64,000 nt of DNA. It comes from Roseovarius dicentrarchi. Lineage in GTDB: Bacteria > Pseudomonadota > Alphaproteobacteria > Rhodobacterales > Rhodobacteraceae. The stretch's first letter is position 1. Every line of letters starts with the position of its first letter. The position numbers and the translations under genes were made by a program. Positions 18,364-26,926 of this stretch are shown piece after piece. The notes under the pieces were generated by a model. That model was given only the letters and a program-made list of their open reading frames with translations, was not told the origin of the DNA and did no database searches. The DNA is taken from NCBI RefSeq assembly GCF_003316635.1, contig NZ_QNQP01000012.1, forward strand, positions 1 to 64,000, given 5' to 3'.

Positions 18364-18738
18364 ATGGGCCTTGTATCCGCGATAAAGGATCGCTCGGCGC
18401 GCGCTGTAAGGCGTGCGCTGATTATTGTCGTTGGCGGCATTTTCATTGCCATCGGGGTCGGTTTTCTGACCTCGGCGGCATGGATCACGCTTGAAGACGT
18501 GTATTCGTCCATTGCGGCGTCGTTGATCATCGCAGGGGTCTATCTGGGGATTGGCTTGATCGCGTTGGGCGTTGCCTCATCATCTGGTAAACAGGATGCG
18601 GAACCCGCGCCGCGCACCCCCCTGAACGATCCGGCGACACCGCCGCAGCCCGGCGCCCTTCCGCCCCTGGCCGAAGCGTTCATCATCGGCCTGAACGCCG
18701 CCTATGCGGCGCGCGGACGCGGCCCGGCGATCAAGTGA
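18364..18738 (+). CDS. Phage holin-family (Actinobacterial holin X type) small membrane protein
   Basis: A 124-residue protein with two transmembrane helices (about 18-38 and 50-73) joined by a short loop, then a Pro-rich cytosolic tail (PLNDPATPPQPGALPPLAEA). This matches the holin-superfamily proteins commonly paired with DUF883 genes; the name does not imply lysis. Gene spacing of 8 bases makes an operon likely, so it should share the EcfG promoter. The function is unproven. Confidence 0.78.
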   Translation: MGLVSAIKDRSARAVRRALIIVVGGIFIAIGVGFLTSAAWITLEDVYSSIAASLIIAGVYLGIGLIALGVASSSGKQDAEPAPRTPLNDPATPPQPGALPPLAEAFIIGLNAAYAARGRGPAIK

Positions 18739-18754
18739 GTGACCGCGCCTTGCG

Positions 18755-19699
18755 CTAATCGGCGAAGGGCGGGTCACGTGTCATATTATCCGCAACAAAC
18801 GCGCCCCGCTGGCCCATGGGTTTGGCGGGGCCGCGGGTGGTATCCTGGCGCTGTTGCAACTCAAGCTCGGCATTCAAAGCGGCGCCAAGCAGGCACACGA
18901 ACGCCGTCAGATAAAACCACAGCAGCAACACGACAACCGCACCGAGCGAGCCGTAAATCTTGTTATAATTCCCGAAATTTTGCAGATAAAGGGTGAAGGC
19001 CCACGTTGCCAGCGCCCACAAAACGGTGGCCGCAATCGCGCCGGGTGTGATCCAGCCTGCACGCGCAATGCCGCGCCTGTTGGGCGCGTAGCGATACAGA
19101 AAACCCAGCGCCAGCAACACTGTTCCAATGGCGAACGTCCATCGCAGCGACTCGGCGAGCAGCGTTGCCAGAAATCCCAGTGGAAGGAAGCTGAGCATAA
19201 TCGGCGCGATAACCAACGCGGCGAAACAGGCCAGCGCAAGGCATATCATGATGGCCGTCAACCCAAAGGCGAGCAATATGTGTCGAAATCCACCGCGATT
19301 GCGCTCGCCATAGACCGCATTCAGGCCGACAATCAGCGCGCCCAGCCCGGCCCGCGACGACCACAGTGCAACAGCGATCGACACCAGCCCGGCCCAGCCC
19401 AGCGTAATCGCGTCGGCCTTGACCAGCTCAAGAATCCGGGCGGTCAAAAGTTCGGCCACCTCATCCGGCAAAAGCCGAGTAAATTCCGACACCTGCCCGA
19501 TAATCAGCGCCGGATCGGCCACAAACCCCCAAAGCGCAATCAGCGCGGCAATAGACGGGAACGTGGCAACAATTCCATAAAAGCCAATGCCGGCAGCGAT
19601 CAGGTTCAGGTTCTTTTCGCCGATCAGCACCCACACACCTTTGAGTGCAGGCCACAGACCGGTGGGCAAGCGGACGCCGCTCCGCCTGCCTTGCGACAT
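18755..19699 (-). CDS. YihY/BrkB-family membrane protein
   Basis: A 314-residue protein from MSQGRRSGVRLPTGLWPALK with six or seven membrane helices. It carries family hallmarks ANLIAAGIGFYGIVATFPSI-like first helix text and GSLGAVVVLLLWFYLTAFVCLLGAALNAELE near the C-terminus. Once misassigned as RNase BN, the family is now viewed as a transporter or envelope protein of unknown substrate. The ATG shares its A with the stop of the PLDc_N gene (TGATG), which fixes the start and shows coupling. Its 3' end faces the holin-like gene across 16 bases. Confidence 0.87.
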   Translation of the reverse strand: MSQGRRSGVRLPTGLWPALKGVWVLIGEKNLNLIAAGIGFYGIVATFPSIAALIALWGFVADPALIIGQVSEFTRLLPDEVAELLTARILELVKADAITLGWAGLVSIAVALWSSRAGLGALIVGLNAVYGERNRGGFRHILLAFGLTAIMICLALACFAALVIAPIMLSFLPLGFLATLLAESLRWTFAIGTVLLALGFLYRYAPNRRGIARAGWITPGAIAATVLWALATWAFTLYLQNFGNYNKIYGSLGAVVVLLLWFYLTAFVCLLGAALNAELELQQRQDTTRGPAKPMGQRGAFVADNMTRDPPFAD

Positions 19700-19890
19700 C
19701 AGCCGCGCCCCCGGTCGGCACGCGGGCCAAAGATCAGCCACAGGATGAAGCCAAGGATCGGCAGCAGCAGAACCAGAACGATCCACAGCACCTTTTTGCC
19801 GCCCGACGCCCGCGATCCGAAGATCGAGACAATAGCCCAGACATCGCAGATCAGAACGATCAGGCCGCCAACATTTGTAATATCAATCAT
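19699..19890 (-). CDS. PLDc_N domain small membrane protein
   Basis: A 63-residue protein with two helices: ITNVGGLIVLICDVWAIVSIF and KKVLWIVLVLLLPILGFILWLIFGP. This is the phospholipase D nuclease N-terminal domain found alone, with the family pattern W-hydrophobic-PxxGxxxWxxFGP. It is not catalytic. GGAAAG precedes the ATG. It is first gene of a two-gene unit with the YihY protein. Confidence 0.85.
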   Translation of the reverse strand: MIDITNVGGLIVLICDVWAIVSIFGSRASGGKKVLWIVLVLLLPILGFILWLIFGPRADRGRG

Positions 19891-19975
19891 GGCTCTTTCC
19901 TTCGATTTTGGCCCCTATCCGGGCATAGATGACCACATTCTGGCCCAAGAGCGCGCGTGGTTTGTTCCGCAATCC

Positions 19976-20542
19976 TCATCCATCGGCCGCGCGCGATGCG
20001 CTGGGATTATCCCATGGCTTGGGGTCCGACGGGTGCGCGCTTGGTCCGCCGGGGCGGAACCAGATGATAATGCCGCCGCCGTCCAGGTCACCGTCCAGCT
20101 CGTTCCGAACGATCTGGCGCGGCAGATGAATGCTCAGCGCGCGTGCATCGTCGCCCGCCCGCCATGGCCGGTCCGTGGTGATGCAATTCGCCTCCAGCCC
20201 CGCGTAAGAGGTCGCAGGCGCCACCTTGCGCAAGAATCCAAGACCCTGCGCCACCGCCTCGCCGTTGAGGGACACGCCGCCACTGTCCAGAACTTTGGGG
20301 CCGGAATTGCGCGTCATGACCGACTGACGGTCACTTTCGGCCCAGACGCCGCATATCCCGGTACGCCCGCCGATGTTGCGCGCATCCACCGCCACCGTCA
20401 GCCCGCCGGGCGAGGTAAAAGTGCCGCCCGCCAGCGTGGGCGCCGGGCCAAGGACGGCCTGACCCGCAGGCACATTGGGCGAACATGCCACCAGTCCGGC
20501 CAACAGCGCCGCAGCTGCGAGAGGTGTCAAAACTGTTTTCAT
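19976..20542 (-). CDS. Putative lipoprotein of unknown function
   Basis: A 188-residue protein with a lipoprotein signal: MKTVLTPLAAAALLAGLVAC, Cys20 being the lipidated residue (lipobox LVAC). The remainder is polar with three more Cys (in GICGVW, ANCIT). The frame opens further upstream, but CAGGA sits 8 bases before this ATG and the signal begins here. Probably exported to the periplasmic membrane leaflet. I do not recognise a functional domain. Confidence 0.75.
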   Translation of the reverse strand: MKTVLTPLAAAALLAGLVACSPNVPAGQAVLGPAPTLAGGTFTSPGGLTVAVDARNIGGRTGICGVWAESDRQSVMTRNSGPKVLDSGGVSLNGEAVAQGLGFLRKVAPATSYAGLEANCITTDRPWRAGDDARALSIHLPRQIVRNELDGDLDGGGIIIWFRPGGPSAHPSDPKPWDNPSASRAADG

Positions 20543-20611
20543 CTGAGCCATCCTGGACTGTCCTGTCATCAACATAGTGGCGCGGCGCGCCATATCCACC
20601 CGCGTTGCGCC

Positions 20612-21481
20612 TCAGCTGCCGGCGGCGAATGCCTCGGTCTCGCGTAGCATTTCGGGGTAGTATTTCTCAAGCGTTGGCAGAAATTCCGCCCGAATACGGC
20701 CCACCTGCGCGGGCGTCAGGTCCGTTTTCCAGACGCCCGCCTGCCCCTTGGCGAAAAAGCTGGTCATGCCCTCGGGGCGCTCGTTAAAGCCCAGCTCGCG
20801 CTCTTGCTTTTGCATGTTTGCAAAGGTGGTGGCCTTGACCGCGCGGGCCAGCTTGGCCGCGTCCACCTTCTGGCCCAGAAACACCTCCAGAAGGCCGCGC
20901 ACCTCCTTGCCGGGTTTGCTCAGCAGATCCTCGTAGCGAATGACGCGGCGCTTCAGGCCCGGCGCGTTGGTCCAGGACCAGATATGATCATCCCAGCGCC
21001 CCATCACGTCAAAAATCCCGTTTGCCGTCCCCATCACGGTGTCGGGGTTCAGCATCCGGTCGATGGCGGTGTCGATATCCGCCGACTGATGGCGGGCAAA
21101 GCTGGGCGCCAGATCGAAGGGATTGCGCACCAGATAAATCGCACCTGCGGTCACTTCGGGCGGAATCACATCCTGCCCGCCAATCACGATCGTCTGGCAA
21201 TGCGTCTTGACGAAATGATGGTTGGGCCGCGATTGCGCGATCAGGCGCAGCGCCTGCGGGCGCACACGCATCCAGTCGGCCATATCGGTGCCCTTGTAGG
21301 GGCTGCCATTGGCCGCGTCATAAAAATCCTGCCGCACGTCGGCGGTGGTGAAATTGCGCAGATTGTTGATGTCGGGCGCCTGCCCCGGCGGCATGAAGTA
21401 ATGCGCCAGCAGGCTGCGCATCCATGTATTGCCGGACTTCGGATAGGAGGCGATCCAGATGATGCGTTTCAGGTTGCTCAT
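20612..21481 (-). CDS. Sulfotransferase domain protein, copy 1
   Basis: A 289-residue soluble protein. The PAPS 5'-phosphosulfate loop is IASYPKSGNTWMRSLLA at residues 10-26. A 3'-phosphate region, IYLVRNPFDLAPSFARH, lies near 137-153, and IRYEDLLSKPGKEV follows near 195. Such enzymes move sulfate from PAPS to a hydroxyl or amine on a glycan, lipid or small molecule; the acceptor is not visible from sequence. It starts 1 base after the upstream paralogue ends. No sulfate-activation genes are nearby. Confidence 0.88.
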   Translation of the reverse strand: MSNLKRIIWIASYPKSGNTWMRSLLAHYFMPPGQAPDINNLRNFTTADVRQDFYDAANGSPYKGTDMADWMRVRPQALRLIAQSRPNHHFVKTHCQTIVIGGQDVIPPEVTAGAIYLVRNPFDLAPSFARHQSADIDTAIDRMLNPDTVMGTANGIFDVMGRWDDHIWSWTNAPGLKRRVIRYEDLLSKPGKEVRGLLEVFLGQKVDAAKLARAVKATTFANMQKQERELGFNERPEGMTSFFAKGQAGVWKTDLTPAQVGRIRAEFLPTLEKYYPEMLRETEAFAAGS

Positions 21482-21482
21482 C

Positions 21483-22361
21483 TCACAGATACCCGAACCG
21501 CTTCATAGTCTTGCGGTGATCGGTTTTGACCTTGGTGATCAGATTATCGGTCAGCGCCTCTTTCCATGCGCCGGCCTTGCCGGACGTGAAAAACGTGGCG
21601 CTTTTGCCCGGATTTTCGGTAAAGCCGCCCTTGGCCTCCTGCCCTTTCACCTCGTCAAAGCTGGCGTGGTGAATGGAGCGCTTCAGGCGCTCCGGGTCCA
21701 GCGGCAGGCCCAGATGCTGCACCAGCGCGCCAAACGACTCCTCGGGCCGCTCCAGCATATCCTCGTACCGCAGGACAAGGCCCGGATAGGGCGCATCGCG
21801 CGTCCAGCTTTCCACATGCTCGGACCAGGTGCCAAGGAATTGCGCGACGGCGGTGCCGTCGGTGGCATTGGCGTTGTCACTGCGGCCGATCGCCTCGACC
21901 GCGTCGGCGGGGCTGATGCCGTAATGGCGCGCATAGGACAGCACCATATCCAGCGGATTGCGCAGGATATAGACCGATGAGCGGGTGTATTGCGCGGGGA
22001 TCAGCTCGGTCCCCATCGCGGCGCCGCGTATGTTGTGCGTCTTGACCAGATTGACGTCGGCCCCGTTGCCGATAATCCCGCGCAGCACCGCGTCGCGCAA
22101 ACGCAGGGTGGTGGGAACGTCATTCAGATCAACAGACGCGTTACCGGCGACCATGCGATACGTCTTGAGGATCGAGTCGCCCATGGCGAAGCGGTGGACG
22201 TTGTTGATCGGCACCGGCTCGGCACTGTTGGCAAGGTAGTTCGCCAGAAATATCCGCGCCCAAGTGTTGCCCGATTTGGGATAGGACGCAAGCCAGACGA
22301 TGCTGGCCTTAGGTGCGGCCCGTTTGGGCGGGGCGGGCGGTTTGGTCCGGGGTTTGCTCAT
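21483..22361 (-). CDS. Sulfotransferase domain protein, copy 2
   Basis: A 292-residue paralogue of the next gene with a Pro/Lys-rich N-terminus (KPRTKPPAPPKRAAPKAS), the PAPS loop LASYPKSGNTWARIFLANY at about 28-46 and VYILRNPLDMVLSYARHYG near 140. It ends with a KTDHRKTMKRFGY element like other bacterial sulfotransferases. The tandem layout points to one pathway with two acceptors or positions. It lies just downstream of the porin gene but beyond the porin terminator. Confidence 0.88.
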   Translation of the reverse strand: MSKPRTKPPAPPKRAAPKASIVWLASYPKSGNTWARIFLANYLANSAEPVPINNVHRFAMGDSILKTYRMVAGNASVDLNDVPTTLRLRDAVLRGIIGNGADVNLVKTHNIRGAAMGTELIPAQYTRSSVYILRNPLDMVLSYARHYGISPADAVEAIGRSDNANATDGTAVAQFLGTWSEHVESWTRDAPYPGLVLRYEDMLERPEESFGALVQHLGLPLDPERLKRSIHHASFDEVKGQEAKGGFTENPGKSATFFTSGKAGAWKEALTDNLITKVKTDHRKTMKRFGYL

Positions 22362-22403
22362 CTGTCGCGCCTGCTGCCAAGTTGCGTATCAGCCTTTGAC
22401 ATA

Positions 22404-22434
22404 AAGAAACGGGAGGGGCGTTGCCACCCCTCCC
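22404..22434 (-). terminator. Terminator after the porin gene
   Basis: On the minus strand GGGAGGGG and CCCCTCCC arms (22411-22418 and 22427-22434) flank an 8-base loop, followed by GTTTCTTT. It starts 24 bases past the porin stop. Confidence 0.85.
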
Positions 22435-22457
22435 GCTTATTTTCACATGAACCGGTC

Positions 22458-23657
22458 TTAGAAGGACAGGTTGATGCCTGTGCCGATGACTGTGCCGTCG
22501 ATTGTGCGACGTGCTGCGCCAACCTGGCCGTTATCTGCGTCAACCTGAGCGACATAGATATCCCAGTCAACGCCCGGGCCCAAGTCGCGGCTTGCGCCAA
22601 TGCGGTAGGCTTCGTAGTCAGCTGTACCACCACCGGTAGCTTTTGTCTCGCCTTGGTATGTGACGAATTCGACAGCCCAAGGGCCAGCGATGTCATATGT
22701 CATACCCAGGTTCCAGCCTGTGCTGTCGTTGCCATAGTCGGTGCCAGCTGCGATGCCACCAACCGCGCCGCGACCGCCAACGGAGCCGTTATCGTTCTCC
22801 GAATACGATCCGCCGATGGTGAATGCGCCGAAACCGATTTGCGCGCCAATACCCCATGTTTCCGGATCGGACACACCGGCAGCCAGAGCCGAAGCATTAG
22901 CCGTGCCGTAGCGTGCAGCCAGCGTGACGCTTGTTGTCCCGAATGTCTGGCTGTAGTTCACACCGATGTCGAAAACATCCGACAGAGTTGAGTTACGGTT
23001 GAAGTTACCACCGTTCACGGCGTTGATCGTCGCGTTGGGCGCGTAGGAGATACCAACTGTCAGACCGTTGAACGAAGGCGTGTAGTAGCTCAGACGCTGA
23101 ACGTCGTTGTTACCCGCAACTTCGGTGAAGGACGACAGGCCGGCCTGACGGAAACCGCCGGGATAACCGTTGTTAACAGCACCAACACCGGTGCCGCTGA
23201 ACGGGATGAACGACGAGATCGACGGCGAGTTGATGGCCATCGAGGTCACGACGGGCGCGCTGGTCATCAGCGTGTAACCGGCCGAGTTCTCGGAACCGAC
23301 AACGATACGGCCCAGTGTGTCCGAGCTGATGGTCATGTAGGTTTCGTCGATGTAGGTCTGGCCGCCCTGGTTTTCACCTTCGAGCTGCACGTTCACACCG
23401 AATGTCAGGCCGTTGTCCAGCGTGACCGACGGGGTGAAGATGATTTCTGTCGACGAGTGCATGAAGACACCGTCGCGATCTTGGTTGTTGGCGATGCCGG
23501 CGGGTGTGTTACGGAACATCGAGCCACCTACGTCGGCGTAGCCAACGTGCTGGCTCATGAAACCGCCGAACGAAACGTCCCATTCTTGTGCCGCGGCAGG
23601 TGCCGCCATGGCGACGCCCAGGGCGATGGCGCTGGTGCTAAGCAGATGCTTTTTCAA
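22458..23657 (-). CDS. Outer-membrane porin
   Basis: A 399-residue beta-barrel protein. The signal peptide KKHLLSTSAIALGVAMAAPAAAQ ends at AQ-EWDV; repeated amphipathic strands follow, and the final residue is Phe (NLSF), the outer-membrane insertion signal. It fits the Rhodobacter-type general porin family. The start is a TTG at 23657 with GGAGGG 7 bases upstream; the ATG 14 codons earlier would add a non-signal peptide. It probably forms trimers for diffusion of small solutes. G+C is lower than neighbours, typical of highly expressed porin genes. Confidence 0.93.
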   Translation of the reverse strand: MKKHLLSTSAIALGVAMAAPAAAQEWDVSFGGFMSQHVGYADVGGSMFRNTPAGIANNQDRDGVFMHSSTEIIFTPSVTLDNGLTFGVNVQLEGENQGGQTYIDETYMTISSDTLGRIVVGSENSAGYTLMTSAPVVTSMAINSPSISSFIPFSGTGVGAVNNGYPGGFRQAGLSSFTEVAGNNDVQRLSYYTPSFNGLTVGISYAPNATINAVNGGNFNRNSTLSDVFDIGVNYSQTFGTTSVTLAARYGTANASALAAGVSDPETWGIGAQIGFGAFTIGGSYSENDNGSVGGRGAVGGIAAGTDYGNDSTGWNLGMTYDIAGPWAVEFVTYQGETKATGGGTADYEAYRIGASRDLGPGVDWDIYVAQVDADNGQVGAARRTIDGTVIGTGINLSF

Positions 23658-23735
23658 GGTGTGTCCCTCCTCAGAGTAGCAGGTATGAATATGTGTCATG
23701 ATCCGCCGCCTCCCCAGATGGACGCGACTTGAAGC

Positions 23736-23766
23736 ATCTAATGCGGGTTTTTGCCCGTTCGGTCAA
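23736..23766 (-). promoter_or_regulatory. Candidate porin promoter
   Basis: On the minus strand TTGACC (23766-23761) and TTAGAT (23741-23736) are separated by 19 bases, wider than ideal. It lies about 80 bases before the porin start. Confidence 0.35.
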
Positions 23767-24132
23767 CGAACCCCGCCCGCCCCCGGACGTTGTTGCCCGT
23801 CATGTGACGTTTTAGGCACACACTTTTGCCCGGCGCGGGCGGGAACATGGCGGTTTACGCTTATTTTCACGGCTTTGGCGCGGGTATGTACGGTCGCGGC
23901 ATTTATCGACCGCATCGCCGCCCCGTCAGCCGCAGATCAGCAAACAGCGCGGCAAGGGGGGCAATAACGGCGTGTGGCCCGCTCCAGACGCGGACCGATT
24001 CCGAACCGAAACGCGCCGCGTCTTTGGACCTCCGCCACGAATCGGACATTCTGCGGTTAGCGGCAGGATCACATGGCACACTGCACCGGCCGCCTCCATC
24101 AGCCGAACTTCCGAGCCCGAAAGGAGTGCGTC

Positions 24133-24231
24133 ATGCAAGCGCAGAATCAGGCTGCCAAGGCGGCGCCGGGCAAAAGGGGCCATTTGCCCCCGCGCAGCTG
24201 CGGTTGCTTGCGGGCAACCGCGACGTTTTGA
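24133..24231 (+). CDS. Possible 32-codon small protein
   Basis: AAAGGAG lies 6 bases before an ATG that opens MQAQNQAAKAAPGKRGHL and stops after 32 codons. The ribosome site is the only good one in this stretch. In another frame the DNA after the AAAAGGGG run at about 24173 reads FAPAQLRLLAGNRDVL, which looks more like protein, so this may be a small gene broken by a one-base shift. Low certainty. Confidence 0.25.
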   Translation: MQAQNQAAKAAPGKRGHLPPRSCGCLRATATF

Positions 24232-24439
24232 GGCCGGGCGACCAGAGTGGCTGACAGCTTCGACCGCTCGTATTGCTTTGAACGCGCGACCGAAACATAT
24301 ATGCGCGCTGAACAAACCGGTCGGGACAAGGGTGACCTTTCTGAACTTTTGGCAATTCCCGGCGGTGAGGTCACGAACGGCGCAAGTTCAAGATCCGGTA
24401 CGCCATACCCTTGGGCGCGTGCGTGGCCAGTGATGCGAT

Positions 24440-24462
24440 ATGGGTATTTGACCCAAGAAAAA
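24440..24462 (+). repeat. Dispersed short repeat, copy A
   Basis: ATGGGTATTTGACCCAAGAA followed by AAA. Close to a second copy at 30869-30890 and an inverted, diverged copy at 58572-58593. All three are intergenic. Confidence 0.45.
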
Positions 24463-24598
24463 ACCCGGCACGGATGTGATATGGATGGCTCCCAGGCCCC
24501 GGCTGCCATGCGGGCACCAATGATCTGGACAGTTCGGCGCCTGTGTGGCGGTATGGGCTTTCATCTTTCCCTGCTTACTCCCGCCGGAGGCCCCGAAC

Positions 24599-24883
24599 AT
24601 GACAATGACTTGCACCGCTAAACAACTTCTGGATGATGATCGCACGCGCGTGACCCGCTTCGATTTTGAACCGGGCCAGCAGACAGGCTGGCATACGCAC
24701 GGGATGGATTACGTCATCACCACCCTGACGGAATGCAACATGCGGCTGGAATTGCCCGGCGGCGAGATTCAGCAAAACCACGTGCCGGCCGGAAGCGTGT
24801 ACAAGCGCGTGGAGGGAACCGAGCATAACGTCATCAACGCGGGCGACACGGTGATGTCCTTTGTCGAGGTCGAATTGAAATAG
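24599..24883 (+). CDS. Small cupin protein
   Basis: A 94-residue single cupin barrel from MTMTCTAKQLLDDDRTRV. Motif 1 has His-Thr-His in GQQTGWHTHGMDYVI; motif 2 has GTEHNVINAGD. The spacing suits metal binding and either sugar or amino acid derived ligand. GGAGG lies 8 bases before the ATG, which rules out the longer frame. It is convergent with the dimethylargininase-like gene 46 bases away, so a functional link is possible but unproven. Confidence 0.82.
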   Translation: MTMTCTAKQLLDDDRTRVTRFDFEPGQQTGWHTHGMDYVITTLTECNMRLELPGGEIQQNHVPAGSVYKRVEGTEHNVINAGDTVMSFVEVELK

Positions 24884-24929
24884 GTCTTGTGCGGCAACCG
24901 GGCCGGGCGCTCGGCCCGGCCGGGGTATT

Positions 24930-25718
24930 TCAGGCGTTGAAACGCAGCGACAGGCAGGACATGCCGCCGTCCAGCAGCGCGCAATCGGTGTTGTCGATGG
25001 GGCGCAGATCGTACCCCTCGCGCGTCAGCATCTCGGCTGTTTTGGGGAACCCATCGGGCAACAGCACAACATCGTTGAACCGAATGGCATTTGCCGCCGC
25101 CTCCTCGCCCTCGGGCAGGTGCAGCACGCGGTAGCCGTCAAAGCAGTCACTGGAATCGAGCAGGCGCGTCGACAGGATCGTTTCGGGGTCCAGCAGCGAG
25201 CAATCGGTTTTGAAGTGCAGGACGCCCTCGGGCGTTTGCAGCTCGCGCAGGGGATGGCCCCATTCGTTCAATATCGTGCGCAGCTCGGCCACGCCTTCGG
25301 CGTCGGTGCGGGCCGAACGGCCCACCAGCACCTCGCGCCCGGTGAACAGGATATCGCCGCCCTCGATATGGCCGGGGCCCTGGATATCGCGCAGATCCTC
25401 GAACAGCGCCGCCAGCGTGGGGCGCATCTGCGCCACCTCGCCCATGCGGCTGGGCGCGCCGGGGCGCATCATCACCGCGCCGCCCGGCAGGCACAGCGCC
25501 GTATCCTCGACAAACAGCGCGTCGGGGTACTCCTCCAGCGGGTCGAGCACGATGACCTCGGCGCCGGTGCTGCGCAGGGTTGCGACATAGGTATCATGCG
25601 CCGCCTGCATGCGGGCCGGATCGGGCGCGCCGCGGTCCTCGGCGCGCAGGCCGCCGGTAACGCTGGCGCCGGGGCGGCGGCTGATGGCATGGCTGAAATG
25701 GGTGGCGGGATTGGTCAT
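24930..25718 (-). CDS. Dimethylarginine dimethylaminohydrolase-like amidinohydrolase
   Basis: A 262-residue guanidine-modifying enzyme. The catalytic triad of the amidinotransferase fold is readable: Glu119 in HIEGGDIL, His168 in VLHFKTDCS and Cys255 in GGMSCLSL, with the same spacing I recall from Pseudomonas DDAH (114/162/249). DDAH converts N-omega-methylarginines to citrulline and methylamines. Start MTNPATHFSH has 11 bases to the aminotransferase stop. The operon continues to a PLP aminotransferase and TetR regulator. Arginine deiminase-like or other guanidino substrates remain possible. Confidence 0.85.
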   Translation of the reverse strand: MTNPATHFSHAISRRPGASVTGGLRAEDRGAPDPARMQAAHDTYVATLRSTGAEVIVLDPLEEYPDALFVEDTALCLPGGAVMMRPGAPSRMGEVAQMRPTLAALFEDLRDIQGPGHIEGGDILFTGREVLVGRSARTDAEGVAELRTILNEWGHPLRELQTPEGVLHFKTDCSLLDPETILSTRLLDSSDCFDGYRVLHLPEGEEAAANAIRFNDVVLLPDGFPKTAEMLTREGYDLRPIDNTDCALLDGGMSCLSLRFNA

Positions 25719-25729
25719 GAATCGGCTCC

Positions 25730-26926
25730 TCAGGAGGTGGCGGCCAGCGCGCCCTGCCGGGCAGCGGCGTGGGCGATGATGCGCTCGCAGGCGGTTTCCA
25801 GCGCGGCGTCGGGCGCGGTCAGCGCCACGCGCACCCATGTGCCCAAAGTGGCGCCAAAGGATGTGCCGGGCATCACCGCGACGCCCGCCTGCTCCAGCAG
25901 GTCGAACGCGTAGGTTTCGGCGTCCATCCCGGTGCTGGATATGTCGATCAGCGCAAACATGCCCGCCTGCGGGCGGGACACGGTCAGCGCGCTTTCCGCC
26001 TCCAGCCGCTGGGCCAGAGTGGCCGCGCGTGCGGCAAAACGCTGCCGCATTCCCGGCGCCACCGGCGAGGGGGCCGACACGGCCGCAGCGGTGGCATCGG
26101 CCAGAAAGGGCTGGCTGCCGAACAGCATGGTTTCCGACAGCGACAGCAGGTTTGACGTAAATTCAGTGCTGCCAATCGCCCAGCCGCTGCGAAATCCCGG
26201 TGCCGCGTGGCTTTTGGAGATGGAGGACACCACCACCGCGCGATCGGCCAGATCCGGCTCGGCCAAGGGGGAGGCAAAGGGCACGCCGTCAAAGATCAGC
26301 TCCTCGTAGACCTCGTCCGAGATGATCCACAGATCGTGCTTGCGCGCCAGCGCGCCGATCTCGCGGATGTCGTCCTGCGTCAGCACCGCGCCGGTGGGGT
26401 TATGCGGCGTATTCAGCAAAATCGCCCGGCTGCGGGGGGTAATGCGCGCGGCGATATCGGCGGCGCGGATGCGAAAGCCATTTTCAGGGTCCAGCGGCAC
26501 CGGCACCATCGCGGCGCCGCTGGCGCGGATGCAGCCCTCGTAGGTGGCATACATCGGATCGCCGACCAGCACCTCGTCGCCGTCTTCGACCAGTCCGATC
26601 AGCGTCGTGAACAGCGACGTTTGCGTGCCGGGCAGGCACATGACCTGATCGGGGGTAATCTCGCGGCCGGTCGAGGCGCTGTAGCGCTGCGCCAGCGCCT
26701 CGCGCAGGCCCGGCTCGCCCATGCCGTTGGAGTAGCCCATGCGCCCGGCGCGCATGGCATCCGCCGCATCATCCAGTAGTTCGGGGCGCGGTGGAACGTC
26801 CGGCTCGCCGATGGTCAGTTCGATGATGTCGCGCCCTGCGGCCTTTAGCGTGCGGGCACGGAAATGGACGCCCCATTTGGCGCCGCCAAGGCCCGAAAGC
26901 CGCTGGGTAATGCTGGCAAATTTCAT
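25730..26926 (-). CDS. PLP-dependent class I/II aminotransferase
   Basis: A 398-residue fold-type I enzyme. The PLP lysine is in VVSSISKSHAAPGFRSGW near residue 235; NTPHNPTGAVL near 170 and WIISDEVYEELIFDG near 200 supply the Asn, Asp and Tyr that hold the cofactor. It resembles aspartate/aromatic aminotransferase relatives, but the amino donor cannot be assigned. It overlaps the TetR gene by 4 bp upstream and is followed by the hydrolase, suggesting that it acts on the amino acid released or imported by this locus. Confidence 0.9.
   Translation of the reverse strand: MKFASITQRLSGLGGAKWGVHFRARTLKAAGRDIIELTIGEPDVPPRPELLDDAADAMRAGRMGYSNGMGEPGLREALAQRYSASTGREITPDQVMCLPGTQTSLFTTLIGLVEDGDEVLVGDPMYATYEGCIRASGAAMVPVPLDPENGFRIRAADIAARITPRSRAILLNTPHNPTGAVLTQDDIREIGALARKHDLWIISDEVYEELIFDGVPFASPLAEPDLADRAVVVSSISKSHAAPGFRSGWAIGSTEFTSNLLSLSETMLFGSQPFLADATAAAVSAPSPVAPGMRQRFAARAATLAQRLEAESALTVSRPQAGMFALIDISSTGMDAETYAFDLLEQAGVAVMPGTSFGATLGTWVRVALTAPDAALETACERIIAHAAARQGALAATS

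Larger units (their letters stand above)
23767..24598. other. Gene-poor stretch of about 830 bases
   Basis: No open frame here has recognisable protein content. Composition is mixed and drops in G+C after about 24240. It may hold a decayed gene, a small RNA or control DNA. One 32-codon frame with a good ribosome site is listed separately, and a short dispersed repeat is near 24440. Confidence 0.5.

Noticed and set aside
18364-18738. Holin-like gene as evidence of a prophage
   Set aside because: No endolysin, capsid, integrase or att-like repeat nearby. The DUF883 pairing and stress promoter explain it better.
19945-19968. GGAAC on the minus strand upstream of the PLDc_N gene as an EcfG promoter
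   Set aside because: At 16 and 17 bases downstream the sequence is TGGG/GGGC, not CGTT. A -35 match alone is not enough.
18854-20647. 597-codon plus-strand frame across the YihY, PLDc_N and lipoprotein genes
   Set aside because: Composition is Arg/Gln/His-rich and it opposes three genes with clear signal peptide or membrane patterns.
23826-24433. Open frames of 140-150 codons in the porin-cupin gap as genes
   Set aside because: No family resemblance and no ribosome site; translations change character midway.
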